The position numbers and the translations under genes are program-made. Positions 15,206-22,613 of a stretch of 34,812 nt of DNA are shown here, piece by piece; position 1 is the stretch's first letter, and each line of letters starts with the position of its first letter. Origin of the DNA: Desmonostoc muscorum FACHB-395 (GTDB lineage Bacteria > Cyanobacteriota > Cyanobacteriia > Cyanobacteriales > Nostocaceae); the NCBI RefSeq assembly GCF_014698035.1, contig NZ_JACJSF010000084.1, positions 1-34,812 of the forward strand, written 5' to 3'. Below the pieces are notes generated by a model. The model saw nothing but the letters and a program-made list of their open reading frames with translations, did not search any database and was not told the DNA's origin.

Positions 15206-15781
15206 ATGATTGTTAAAGAATTCGCACAAGCTCTCAACAAAGTACCAGGAAAGGTAGTTGATGAATTACGTCGTCAATATCCAGAGCAAAAATGGACGGT
15301 CGATTCACAAGTTCCAGACGAAATTTTAGCTAGATTTCAAGATATTACCAATAGTGAGAGATTACAGCCTCAACAATCACCTATAGCAGATATACCTGAA
15401 GCCACAATCACCAAAGCTGACGAAGCAATTCAACAAGCTTCATACAAGTTGACTGCGGCTGATAAAGAGACTATTTCTGGTGCTATAGCCGTTCAAAATG
15501 AGCAATCTAAGATTTTGGGTGCATCAACTGGTGTCACAGGAGCTTTGTTGTTCATGGAATCCTTGATTGGAGCCAAGGGGACGGTGTTGGATGCCTTTGC
15601 CGAACAATCCATGTTGGAAGTCGATAACCAGATTACCGAGATAGATCAGAGTTTGATTAATTTGGCAGAAGAAGCCTCAACAAGGCTGGGGAAGTCGATT
15701 CAAAAAAAGGAACAACTCAAAACGCGACTCAATTTGTTGCGGGAGAGAGTCAGTTCAATGGGGACACAGATCCGATTTTAG
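15206..15781 (+). CDS. Coiled-coil protein, 191 aa, with internal -1 slippery heptamer
   Basis: ATG 15206 follows the HTH gene by 3 bp, with GGAG in the end of that gene. Residues 1-45 contain a small helical unit (KEFAQALNKVPGKVVDELRR) resembling an IF2-N/HTH-like fold. Residues 70-185 are mostly helical, with a glycine-rich break near GASTGVTGALLFMESLIG and a terminal coiled coil. The sequence A AAA AAG occurs in frame at 15703-15709. A -1 slip there would replace the last 23 residues with a 119-residue tail ending in membrane segments (287 aa in total). Without the slip the protein is soluble. Family unknown. Confidence 0.65.
   Translation: MIVKEFAQALNKVPGKVVDELRRQYPEQKWTVDSQVPDEILARFQDITNSERLQPQQSPIADIPEATITKADEAIQQASYKLTAADKETISGAIAVQNEQSKILGASTGVTGALLFMESLIGAKGTVLDAFAEQSMLEVDNQITEIDQSLINLAEEASTRLGKSIQKKEQLKTRLNLLRERVSSMGTQIRF
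15703..15709 (+). other. Candidate -1 ribosomal slippery site A AAA AAG
   Basis: In the frame of the 191-aa gene the codons are CAA AAA AAG, so the heptamer is exactly in the register used by dnaX and some IS elements. GGGGAAG lies about 9-10 bases upstream, where an SD-like stimulator would be. A downstream stem is weak (GACTC/GAGTC). Translation in the -1 frame is open to 16068. The 7-A run is also a common place for a sequencing or natural indel. Confidence 0.4.
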
Positions 15782-15795
15782 AAGCTTATAAAACA

Positions 15796-16068
15796 GTGGC
15801 GGCATTGTTACAAATCCAAAATGAAACTGTTGCCACTGTTGCCGAAATCCGACTGCTTCAAAAACTATTAACTCATCAAAGGAAAAATCAAGTTATGGAT
15901 ATTCTGAGTACGGGATTGTTTGCTACTTCAGTTGTTGGCGCTTTAGGTGGCAGTGCATATCTCGTTGGTAGCATTGTCGCTACTGGATTAATTGGCAGTG
16001 GGATGTTCATTCCCTTGGGATTACTTGTTGGTGCAGGATTGACTTTTCTGGGACGGGCATCAAAGTAA
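15796..16068 (+). CDS. Hydrophobic C-terminal membrane protein (or frameshift extension), 90 aa
   Basis: If translated alone it starts at GTG 15796, 14 bp after the previous stop, with only a weak AGAAG upstream. The same frame is open upstream to the slippery site at 15703-15709. Residues 1-40 are a helical, Q/N-rich region (QIQNETVATVAEIRLLQKLL). The rest is two glycine-rich transmembrane helices, from ILSTGLFATSVVGALGG to LLVGAGLTFLG. It is either a separate small membrane protein coupled to the coiled-coil gene, or the membrane-anchored tail of its frameshifted form. No family is recognised. Confidence 0.55.
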   Translation: MAALLQIQNETVATVAEIRLLQKLLTHQRKNQVMDILSTGLFATSVVGALGGSAYLVGSIVATGLIGSGMFIPLGLLVGAGLTFLGRASK

Positions 16069-16083
16069 GAGTGATGGGTGAGA

Positions 16084-16396
16084 GTGTTTCATAAGCTGTT
16101 TCACAGCACTGTTTCATGAAACTGTTTCAACGGTTTCATCAGTGTTTCAGGGCGTGAAACAGCATGAAACAGCATTCCCCCGGCCTGAAACATGAAACGT
16201 GAAACATGAAACACCAGCTAATTCCTTGCTCGAAAGCCTTTATGGGCGGGATTGTTTCACGAAGCGGTTTCACAGCACTGTTTCATGAAACGTTTCAACG
16301 GTTTCATCAGTGTTTCAGGGCGTGAAACAGCATGAAACAGCATTCCCCCAGCGTGAAACGTGAAACATGAAACGCCTCATTTTATGTGTGAAACAG
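16084..16396. repeat. Dense array of about 26 TGAAAC/GTTTCA motifs in two long direct repeats
   Basis: This 313-bp non-coding stretch contains roughly 26 occurrences of TGAAAC or its complement by my count. Many are paired as GTTTCA-TGAAAC or as tandem TGAAAC with 2-4 bp spacing. The organisation is duplicated: the 16098-16213 block recurs at 16267-16373 with about 168 bp offset, including identical GTTTCACAGCACTG starts, with a unique spacer at 16214-16254. Both blocks run from GTTTCA orientation to TGAAAC orientation, so each is itself an imperfect inverted repeat. This looks like a multimeric protein-binding site such as a centromere or origin. Confidence 0.85.
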
Positions 16397-16439
16397 GGGA
16401 AAAATTTGTAGTAAGAACGCGCTATAACACAGTAGTCTC

Positions 16440-16850
16440 ATGTATAAGAAACAACTGTACTTAGCTTTGGCTGGTGTTGGCATCTGCATGTTGCCTGTAA
16501 TCATCCCCTTAGTACCCAAGTTGGGGGCTTATGCAGAGCTTCAACGGCTAAAAGCCTCAGAAGAATTAGAACGTTCCCGCATAGAAGAACGGGCAAAAAC
16601 CAGTGATGCCTTATATGAGGCAGGAGTGATGCCCACAAGTCGCAAGTTGAGAATTACTAATTACATTGACAACAGTAAACGCAATCCCAGACCAGACACA
16701 ACCTTTTATCAAGATGATGAGATTGTTGATGTTTTTGACGCAACGGGTAGGTGTATTGGGCGAATTGAAGAAGGAATTTGGAAGTGGAAGCACAAAGCTA
16801 AAGGTATTTGTAAAAGCGTTCAAAATATCAAACAAAGTAGGAGGAAATAA
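16440..16850 (+). CDS. Single-pass membrane-anchored protein, 136 aa
   Basis: It starts at ATG 16440, directly after the TGAAAC array. A single N-terminal hydrophobic helix (LYLALAGVGICMLPVIIPLV, about 6-26) is followed by a charged helical region rich in E and R. A small C-terminal domain (FYQDDEIVDVFDATGRCIGR) and a basic tail (KHKAKGICKSVQNIKQSRRK) follow. Its stop TAA overlaps the next ATG (TAATG), so it is translationally coupled to the polytopic membrane protein. A bitopic protein with a basic domain would suit a membrane anchor for DNA or for the ATPase. Family unknown. Confidence 0.6.
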   Translation: MYKKQLYLALAGVGICMLPVIIPLVPKLGAYAELQRLKASEELERSRIEERAKTSDALYEAGVMPTSRKLRITNYIDNSKRNPRPDTTFYQDDEIVDVFDATGRCIGRIEEGIWKWKHKAKGICKSVQNIKQSRRK

Positions 16851-17557
16851 TGGGATTAGGTGCAGAAAATAGCAGCACTAGCAACAGCGATAGTAAGCCC
16901 AAAGATAAGAAGCGATCGCTTGGTGAAATCATTGATTTTTGTGCCAAGGCTGTTGTGATGATTGTTGGCTTACCCATTCGGGCTGCGGCTGCTATCGTTA
17001 ATCAGTTTGTTGCTAACGGTGGTGCAGGTCGTGCCTTGGTAGGTGGGATTTTATTTATCGGCGGTTCCATGATTAGTGCTGATTCAACTTGGCAATTAAT
17101 CTTTACTGGGCCCCCTGTTTTACCCTGGTTTGAGCCGGCTTGGAATTGGCTAAATGTGCCGTTTGCACTGTTCAACCCGTTTTTTTACCTTGCATTCATA
17201 ATTTCTGTGGGTGTGCAAGTAATCGAAGCCCACGCCCTACGCGGTAAGAACCCAGACTCAGCACGACGGGAACTTCAAGACCACATGGTTTATGACCTTG
17301 AAACCAAGCCTAGTGGCAAGATTGACTTAGTAGGCCAACTCTGGGCGGATTACAAAACCGCAGGTATACGCGATCGCTCTAGCGCAGGGCTGGTTGTGAT
17401 TGCGGTTTGGGTGTTCGATATTGTCACCACCTTTGCAGCTCGTAACCCATTTGAATTTACAGCCCCACTCATGATTTTGGGTTGCATCTTGTTTAACATC
17501 GGCACAATGATGGCGGGTGAAATTGGGTTTGCCATTTGGCGCTTGACAAAGGATTAG
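16850..17557 (+). CDS. Polytopic membrane protein, 235 aa
   Basis: ATG 16850 overlaps the upstream stop, with AGGAGG upstream of it. A basic, serine-rich N-terminus (about 25 residues) is followed by about five hydrophobic stretches: around 30-48, 60-76, 100-125, 178-197 and 205-232. A soluble loop in the middle carries RGKNPDSARRELQDHMVYDL. The family is not recognised; it is not an ABC permease and has no transporter signature I know. Its stop falls 68 bp before the likely start of the ATPase gene. Tight coupling to the bitopic protein and the ATPase argues for one membrane complex. Confidence 0.65.
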   Translation: MGLGAENSSTSNSDSKPKDKKRSLGEIIDFCAKAVVMIVGLPIRAAAAIVNQFVANGGAGRALVGGILFIGGSMISADSTWQLIFTGPPVLPWFEPAWNWLNVPFALFNPFFYLAFIISVGVQVIEAHALRGKNPDSARRELQDHMVYDLETKPSGKIDLVGQLWADYKTAGIRDRSSAGLVVIAVWVFDIVTTFAARNPFEFTAPLMILGCILFNIGTMMAGEIGFAIWRLTKD

Positions 17558-17625
17558 AACGGAAACCGCCCAAGAAAGCAATCACTGTAAAAAAGGGCGG
17601 CAACGTTTCACCAAGGGAGGCATTT

Positions 17626-19542
17626 ATGCAAAGTAACAATATCCCAAAAATCACAACTAAAGAAACTGAACATTTACGCTCACAGTATCCTAATCTGTCT
17701 CACTTGGAAGCTGGAAATATCGCCCAATGGCTGCAAGAGAGAAAAGATGGATTATTTGAAATGGCACGGGCATCTGAGAATGAAGCAGATATGACCCGTG
17801 TACTTGGTTTGTTGGCTTCTGGGATCGGAGCGGTTTGTTATGCGGTCAATCCACTGGCACTAGTTGGTGGTTTAGTCGGTGGTGCTGCGTGGCTATGGTT
17901 TGTTGTCGAACACTCCAACCGCACTAAAGAAATTGCGCCTTTGCCTTTTGTGCGTGGTAATTTTATAGACGCTCTAGCTCGTGCTGGGGATTATGATGCT
18001 AGAAGGACTTATCAAGCAGATCATCTTGCCAATACTGTTAAATTCCTAGAGCGACAATCAGCAGAAGAGTACACCTTTCTTCATGCTGAGTTTGAAAATA
18101 TTAGTCAGTATTTAACACAAGTTGAGCCAGGAAAACGTTTTTACGCTTATCGCTGGATGTTTGGCTGGTTTAGCAAGCTCAAGGGTCGTCAGCTACCCAC
18201 TTATGAAAGCATGGCTCTCCATTTACAGGATGTGACGGTTGATAGCCGAGTGAATCGGTCGGAGATCAGTGCGATCGCACAGGCAAACGTCCAGTTACCA
18301 CCAACCGTAGATATCAAACAGTTTCAATCGCCACAAGTAGATATTGGGAAGATGAACCAAGCTGCGGAGCTTTCTAGACCTACAGAGTTACAACCATCTT
18401 CCTCTGATGGGCTTGTACCAGAGACTATAATTAATATCCCTCTGACTAATAGGGCAAACGCACTGATCGCTGCTTTAACGAAAAGTGGATTCCAAGTAGA
18501 GAATATGATGAGTTCTCAAGTCATTGCGATCGCTGGTACTCAACGAGGTGGCAAGGGAACCTTAGCAGCAATCTTAGCAACATTATCAACTGCACTTGAC
18601 CCCGGATTGAATACCCAATACTTTACTGCTGGGGTGGACGTTTACCCCTTTGCCTGCAACTTAACCTCTGCCCTTAAGTACCCAGATATTGATGCAGATG
18701 GGGCTGATCAACTCGTCGCTCGTGATTTATTGAAATTTCTCAAGGGTTTAGATGGAAGCGAACCTTACTCCCATAAAAATTTACTGCTAGTAATTGATGA
18801 GGCAATGCGGTTGCTGTCATTGTTGGAGGAGAGCGATCGCACTTGGGCTATCCAATATTTACTTTCTCGCTTCGCCAAGTGTGGCGGTACGTTAATTATC
18901 GTGCTGCATGGTTCCAACTTGACAAGCGTAGTCGGTAAAGCTACGGCTGGGCTGGCAGACACCTTTAAGCAATCGGTTAACTTTATTGGTTGTGTAGCTC
19001 AAGCGGTTAGCGCTGGTGGTCTACGCAAAATGAATGTCGCTAGTGGAGAATATTTCAAAGCTAACCCTAATAACTTTGGAGAACCTGTTAGCGCTGGCAA
19101 CTTGGGCATGATTCCCGAATGGCTAAAGACCCATTTGCACCCAGGCAATGGGCAACCAGATCCAGCCAGAACATTACTTCAGTTCTTCCCAGAATTAGTT
19201 CAACATCATGAAAAGGCAGTCATACCTAGAGGAGAGAAGATTGCCCCATCAGACGCAGTTAATCATCTGGAGTCCATTTTTTCAAAGCCTTATCAAGAAC
19301 TGGAATTTCTGGAAGTAGAAGAAAATAGTATTTCTGAGGCTGATTTGGAACAGATTGTGGCGATCGTTGCAGCTACTGCTAGCCCTCCAACTTCTTTTGC
19401 TGCTATCAGAAACAGCCGCAAGTGGGGCGAAGAGAAAAAGAGTGTCCTTTACTTGAGAAATGCCCTATCACAATTGATTGACACTAACCGATTGTGCGGA
19501 AATGAAAAAGATGGTTTCAGCGTTTTTAACATTAACCACTAA
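17626..19542 (+). CDS. Membrane-anchored P-loop ATPase (FtsK/HerA/coupling-protein-like), 638 aa
   Basis: I start at ATG 17626, which has AAGGGAGG five bases upstream; a TTG at 17536 would overlap the preceding gene. After a soluble N-terminus, residues about 58-94 form a hydrophobic hairpin (VLGLLASGIGAVCYAVNPLA, then GGLVGGAAWLWFVVE). A linker of about 200 residues leads to the NTPase. Walker A is GTQRGGKGT at 304-312, with GKGT as in adenylate kinases rather than the usual GKS/GKT of FtsK. Walker B is LLLVIDEA with D391/E392. A sensor-like strand TLIIVLHGSN and a small C-terminal winged-helix-like domain follow (ADLEQIVAIVAATASPPTSF to LSQLIDTNRLCG). This layout resembles DNA translocases and conjugative coupling proteins, but I cannot confirm a family. 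The CGGAACT iterons in reverse orientation follow 10 bp after the stop. Confidence 0.7.
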   Translation: MQSNNIPKITTKETEHLRSQYPNLSHLEAGNIAQWLQERKDGLFEMARASENEADMTRVLGLLASGIGAVCYAVNPLALVGGLVGGAAWLWFVVEHSNRTKEIAPLPFVRGNFIDALARAGDYDARRTYQADHLANTVKFLERQSAEEYTFLHAEFENISQYLTQVEPGKRFYAYRWMFGWFSKLKGRQLPTYESMALHLQDVTVDSRVNRSEISAIAQANVQLPPTVDIKQFQSPQVDIGKMNQAAELSRPTELQPSSSDGLVPETIINIPLTNRANALIAALTKSGFQVENMMSSQVIAIAGTQRGGKGTLAAILATLSTALDPGLNTQYFTAGVDVYPFACNLTSALKYPDIDADGADQLVARDLLKFLKGLDGSEPYSHKNLLLVIDEAMRLLSLLEESDRTWAIQYLLSRFAKCGGTLIIVLHGSNLTSVVGKATAGLADTFKQSVNFIGCVAQAVSAGGLRKMNVASGEYFKANPNNFGEPVSAGNLGMIPEWLKTHLHPGNGQPDPARTLLQFFPELVQHHEKAVIPRGEKIAPSDAVNHLESIFSKPYQELEFLEVEENSISEADLEQIVAIVAATASPPTSFAAIRNSRKWGEEKKSVLYLRNALSQLIDTNRLCGNEKDGFSVFNINH

Positions 19543-19552
19543 TATTCGTCAC

Positions 19553-19594
19553 AGTTCCGGTCGAGTTCCGGTCAAGTTCCGGTCAAGTTCCGGT
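19553..19594 (-). repeat. Array of four 11-bp direct repeats (CGGAACTTGAC on the minus strand), right set
   Basis: Four units of 11 bp (AGTTCCGGTCA on the plus strand) run from 19553 to 19594. Read on the minus strand they are CGGAACTTGAC, sharing the CGGAACT core and the 11-bp period with the array at 14811-14887. The two arrays therefore face each other across 4.7 kb. The units differ between arrays in the last four bases (CAAC versus TGAC). Confidence 0.85.
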
Positions 19595-19705
19595 ATTCTT
19601 ACATTTCCAAGTAAGGCTGAAAAATAGAGTCTTTTTGTCTCTCCAGTAAGTTTTAATTTTTTTCTAAACATTTTCCAGAATGTGGAAGCATCAGGAAGTT
19701 TAAAA

Positions 19706-20041
19706 ATGAGCGATAAATTAACCACAACATTACAAAAATTAGCCATAAGTCCAGTTAAAGCAGACAGGCTGGCTATTTATAGATTGGAAAAAGAGTACGG
19801 CGCTTCTTTATCAGAAATCGTTGGTGAACTCGAAGATTATGCCATCGTTCACCAATCTATTCAAGACGAAAGAGCTAAACCCAGAAATCAGTTGATTATT
19901 GCTTGCTGTTATGGCTGTCTTTGGGGCGCAGTTATCGGAATTGCGACGTTATTTATCAAGCCCAGCGTTACTGTGGCGGCGATTGGGTTGGGTTTTACGG
20001 CTGGAGTGTCTGGGAAATTGTTGGTTCAAAAAGGGGAATAG
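19706..20041 (+). CDS. Small membrane protein, 111 aa
   Basis: ATG 19706 has AGGAAG seven bases upstream. The first 70 residues are helical and charged (VKADRLAIYRLEKEYGASLS). Two closely spaced hydrophobic segments follow (QLIIACCYGCLWGAVIGIAT and VTVAAIGLGFTAGVSG), then a short polar tail. It lies just outside the right iteron array and is the last plus-strand gene before the convergent toxin-antitoxin pair. Two small membrane hairpin proteins occur in this segment, which fits a membrane complex. Family unknown. Confidence 0.6.
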   Translation: MSDKLTTTLQKLAISPVKADRLAIYRLEKEYGASLSEIVGELEDYAIVHQSIQDERAKPRNQLIIACCYGCLWGAVIGIATLFIKPSVTVAAIGLGFTAGVSGKLLVQKGE

Positions 20042-20076
20042 GTCGAAATTGGCAACGTCTGCCGTAGGAGTCGCAC

Positions 20077-20460
20077 TTATACTAATATTTTCTCAATTTC
20101 TTTTAGGATCTCAGCTAGAAAAGGAGCATCTGATTTAACGATGTTATCCTCACTCCCATCATGTTTATGATGAGGAAAGGTAATCAGATTTAATTTTCGG
20201 TGATGTTCAGTATTGTCATAGCGAAAAATTAGATTATTCTCTGAATTCATATATTGATAGCTATACATTTTTCTATCAAGAGATATTTCAACATAAACAA
20301 ATTCCCTCAAATGCAGCAAGGAGTTATCTTTAAATTCGAGTTTGGCTCTGATAAAACCTTCATACATTCCTCTTTTTTCATTTTCTATATGAAATATTTT
20401 AACTATCTCGGAGGATTCAATTAAAAGCCGAATTTCCTGAAAATAATCTTCAATCAACAA
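20077..20460 (-). CDS. TumE-family (DUF6516) toxin
   Basis: The frame opens at a TTG at 20466, but GAGGAG gives good spacing only to the TTG at 20460, so I start there (about 127 aa). The C-terminal half has the diagnostic arrangement of the TumE/DUF6516 family: a YQYMNSENNLIFRYDNTEHH block with the FPHHKH motif after it. The opening SSEIVKIFHIENEKRGMYEG and the charged strand KLEFKDNSLLHLREF also fit. The family is recognised as a toxin component, presumably an RNA- or nucleotide-targeting enzyme; the histidines in FPHHKH are the likely functional residues (inference). The partner gene directly upstream overlaps it by about 11 bp, the usual antitoxin-first order. Confidence 0.75.
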   Translation of the reverse strand: MLIEDYFQEIRLLIESSEIVKIFHIENEKRGMYEGFIRAKLEFKDNSLLHLREFVYVEISLDRKMYSYQYMNSENNLIFRYDNTEHHRKLNLITFPHHKHDGSEDNIVKSDAPFLAEILKEIEKILV

Positions 20461-20740
20461 AATCAATCTCCTCTATAGATTCTTTTGTTTGTTGTAAATG
20501 TGCCAACATTCGAGCTTCTCCAATCCACTCATCAAAGTCAAAATTATGGGATAATTCATCATTATTAAACTGAGTGATAAATTCTTCAGTCGATAATTTA
20601 TATTTGGTTTCAAATTCCTGAATCCTTTCTTCTGTTCTTTTGATTCCTGCTGTCACACTCTGTAATCTTTCTGACAAAGCACTTTGAATAATGCGTTTGA
20701 GGGAATCTGGATCTTTTGACCGGAGTTTGAGTTCAGCCAT
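20450..20740 (-). CDS. Antitoxin of the TumE-type pair, 96 aa
   Basis: The ATG at 20740 is preceded on the minus strand by AGAGG. The product is a charged helical protein: KLRSKDPDSLKRIIQSALSE, then RIQEFETKYKLSTEEFITQF, and a C-terminal EEIDFVD. It has the size and composition of the short partner encoded before TumE-type toxins. I infer the antitoxin role from position and overlap rather than from sequence. No HTH is visible, so autoregulation cannot be claimed. Confidence 0.6.
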   Translation of the reverse strand: MAELKLRSKDPDSLKRIIQSALSERLQSVTAGIKRTEERIQEFETKYKLSTEEFITQFNNDELSHNFDFDEWIGEARMLAHLQQTKESIEEIDFVD

Positions 20741-20854
20741 TATTTTTCCTCTCTTGCTACTCTTGAATGAGCAGTTGTTATTGTATATGAAAATGGAAAA
20801 TAATCTGTGAGCAATAGCACTTTTTCGATTTCACTTTCTTAGGCTATCAATAAA

Positions 20855-20912
20855 AACAGTTATCAGTTATCAGTTAAAACCCAAGGACTTTACAACTTGA
20901 CTGATAACTGTT
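20855..20912. repeat. CAGTTATCAGT inverted repeat
   Basis: AACAGTTATCAGT (20855-20867) and ACTGATAACTGTT (20900-20912) are perfect 13-bp inverted arms with an internal second CAGTT copy. This belongs to a short interspersed repeat class widespread in Nostocales. It lies between the antitoxin promoter region and the 3' end of the AIPR gene. Confidence 0.55.
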
Positions 20913-20968
20913 TACTGTTAAAAGCCATCGCCTATCTAAAATGAATCTTTTATAGTAAACTTATACTA

Positions 20969-22204
20969 TTATTTCTTATCTGCTTGCACACCCCTTTTTC
21001 TACCTTGTGTCACCTTCGGTTCTTCTTCCTTACTGGAGTTAACCATTTGCATCAAGTGCTGATTTAGATAACTTTGCGCTGAGATATACAAACTTTCCCA
21101 AATCTCTTGATTGCGGCTGATTTTTGTCCCGACTGTATTACCTGCTGTTTTCTCAGACACCAAGTATTTACGGAAGTAGTTATTCCACAGGTGTTGCAGG
21201 AAATCTTCAGCGAATTCGTTAAACGGCAGAATCCATTTATAGTCCTTGTCCAAAAATACCCGATAGGATGCAATTATTGGTAGTGCCAAGTCGGTTGGCG
21301 CACCAAACCCGAATGAATACTTGCTGTCCGGTAACAACGTCGTTTTACGTATATCTATTGATGCTAGGTCGTTAGCACCCTTTCTTCTCGGGTTGCTGAT
21401 ATAGTCTTGGATTATTTCGTAGAGTCTTTGCTCTATCCACAGAGCATGAGTTAACAGAGGCAGTAAAGCGGTTAATCTTTCCCTTTCTGCATCTGTGATG
21501 TTACTTGGAAGACTCATCCCTGCTGGGTGTTTGGTTCGTTTATTGCCGTCAGGGTTGTATTTATTTCTGTCGAGGCAGTAAAGGAGCTTGAGCAAATGGG
21601 TAACATTGCACTGAGCATTTCTTGGAGCGCCACTTTGGTTTTGGTAATAAGCGATGCGGAATTTTCTATCTTCTTTCTGTTCTAACTGGGCTAAATACTG
21701 CTTGATGAATTTGTAATCACCCCTGGCGTTGACTTTGGAGCGAGAATCTACTGGTGTTGTGGTATTTGAAGCCAGAGCTATGTCTTTGGCTGATTCTTCA
21801 GTCAGTCCAATGTGAATCGTAACTTTTACCCTAGCTTCGGTTAGGTCATATTTGTAATTTTTCGCTTGCTCAAAAGCTAAAACTGTATGCCCCCCGTTAA
21901 TAATGCCATCACTACCTCCCTCGTTCGCTTCTAAGACTTCTAGCTCTAGTTCAGTTTTGTTCTTGATAGGCTTAACTTTATTGGCTGACAGAACGATTCC
22001 GCTATGACGAGAGAAGAATTTTTCGGGTTCGGTGGTCAGTGAATCGAACATTTGTCTGTAGGTCGCGCTTTTGCGGTTCGGTTCGCGGATGTTCGGTTCT
22101 AGTGGCAGGTCTATCGGAAAGCTGTCTACATGGGCGGTGGCGATGATGCAATTGGGGTTGGCTTGAAAATAGTTATCTATCTTGATGTTCCAAGTCTTGG
22201 GCAT
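20969..22204 (-). CDS. AIPR-family (abortive infection / phage resistance) protein
   Basis: The 411-aa minus-strand protein starts at ATG 22204 with no strong Shine-Dalgarno. Residues 50-170 show the AIPR pattern as I know it: SRHSGIVLSANKV, an EANEGGSDGIINGGHTVLAF block (equivalent to the family NGxQT motif), then KVTIHIGLTEESAKDIALAS and the following NTTTPVDSRS. The C-terminal 240 residues are helical with a basic tail (KVTQGRKRGVQADKK). AIPR proteins occur in abortive-infection and other phage-defence loci; their biochemistry is poorly defined. It sits directly upstream of a toxin-antitoxin pair on the same strand, so this is a small defence cluster. Confidence 0.75.
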   Translation of the reverse strand: MPKTWNIKIDNYFQANPNCIIATAHVDSFPIDLPLEPNIREPNRKSATYRQMFDSLTTEPEKFFSRHSGIVLSANKVKPIKNKTELELEVLEANEGGSDGIINGGHTVLAFEQAKNYKYDLTEARVKVTIHIGLTEESAKDIALASNTTTPVDSRSKVNARGDYKFIKQYLAQLEQKEDRKFRIAYYQNQSGAPRNAQCNVTHLLKLLYCLDRNKYNPDGNKRTKHPAGMSLPSNITDAERERLTALLPLLTHALWIEQRLYEIIQDYISNPRRKGANDLASIDIRKTTLLPDSKYSFGFGAPTDLALPIIASYRVFLDKDYKWILPFNEFAEDFLQHLWNNYFRKYLVSEKTAGNTVGTKISRNQEIWESLYISAQSYLNQHLMQMVNSSKEEEPKVTQGRKRGVQADKK

Positions 22205-22287
22205 AGTTTGTTTTTAGCCGAGCGTCAAATTTCATGTTAACCCTACTATTGAGCTACAGATACCGGATTTATCTGGAGGGAGGATTG

Positions 22288-22515
22288 AAGAAGAATTCAG
22301 GAGTCAGAATTAAGACGTTCGCGGACTCGCTCTAAGCGTACTCCTACGGAGAAGCGAGCTACGCGCAGCGTGTCGCAGACAAGCCATGTCCTTGGCGCAG
22401 CCTCTCTAAGAGTTGGCTTTACGCTGCGCTATCCGCTAACAGAATGAGTTCTGTTAGCGGATAGCTAAGGTTTAGTCCATTCTGACTCCTGACTTCTGAC
22501 TCCTGAATTCTGTTC
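22288..22515. repeat. Nested GAATTC/AGGAGTCAG repeat element with a 17-bp perfect hairpin
   Basis: This is the longest member of the repeat family seen at 6906, 7121 and 26187. The outer ends are AATTCAGGAGTCAGAATT and the inverted TTCTGACTCCTGAATTCTG. Inside lie GC-rich short repeats (TACGGAGAAGCGAGCTACGC and GTGTCGCAGACAAGCC) typical of Nostoc STRR-like sequences. A perfect 17-bp stem with a TGAG loop occupies 22428-22444 and 22449-22465. It fills most of the 408-bp gap between the AIPR start and the SpoIID gene; I see no gene in it. Confidence 0.65.
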
Positions 22516-22613
22516 GATAAAAATATATGAGATTGCCCAAGAAGAGTACATCAAATATACGCAAACTACGGTATTAGAGATAACATTGGATAGAAATTGA
22601 AAACTCTTTTTAA

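Noticed and set aside
16084..16396. CRISPR or tandem-repeat gene
   Set aside because: Motif spacing is irregular, orientation alternates, and no frame stays open; it is a protein-site array rather than a spacer array.
17536..17625. TTG start for the ATPase
   Set aside because: It overlaps the upstream gene by 22 bp and lacks a good Shine-Dalgarno, whereas ATG 17626 has AAGGGAGG at ideal spacing.
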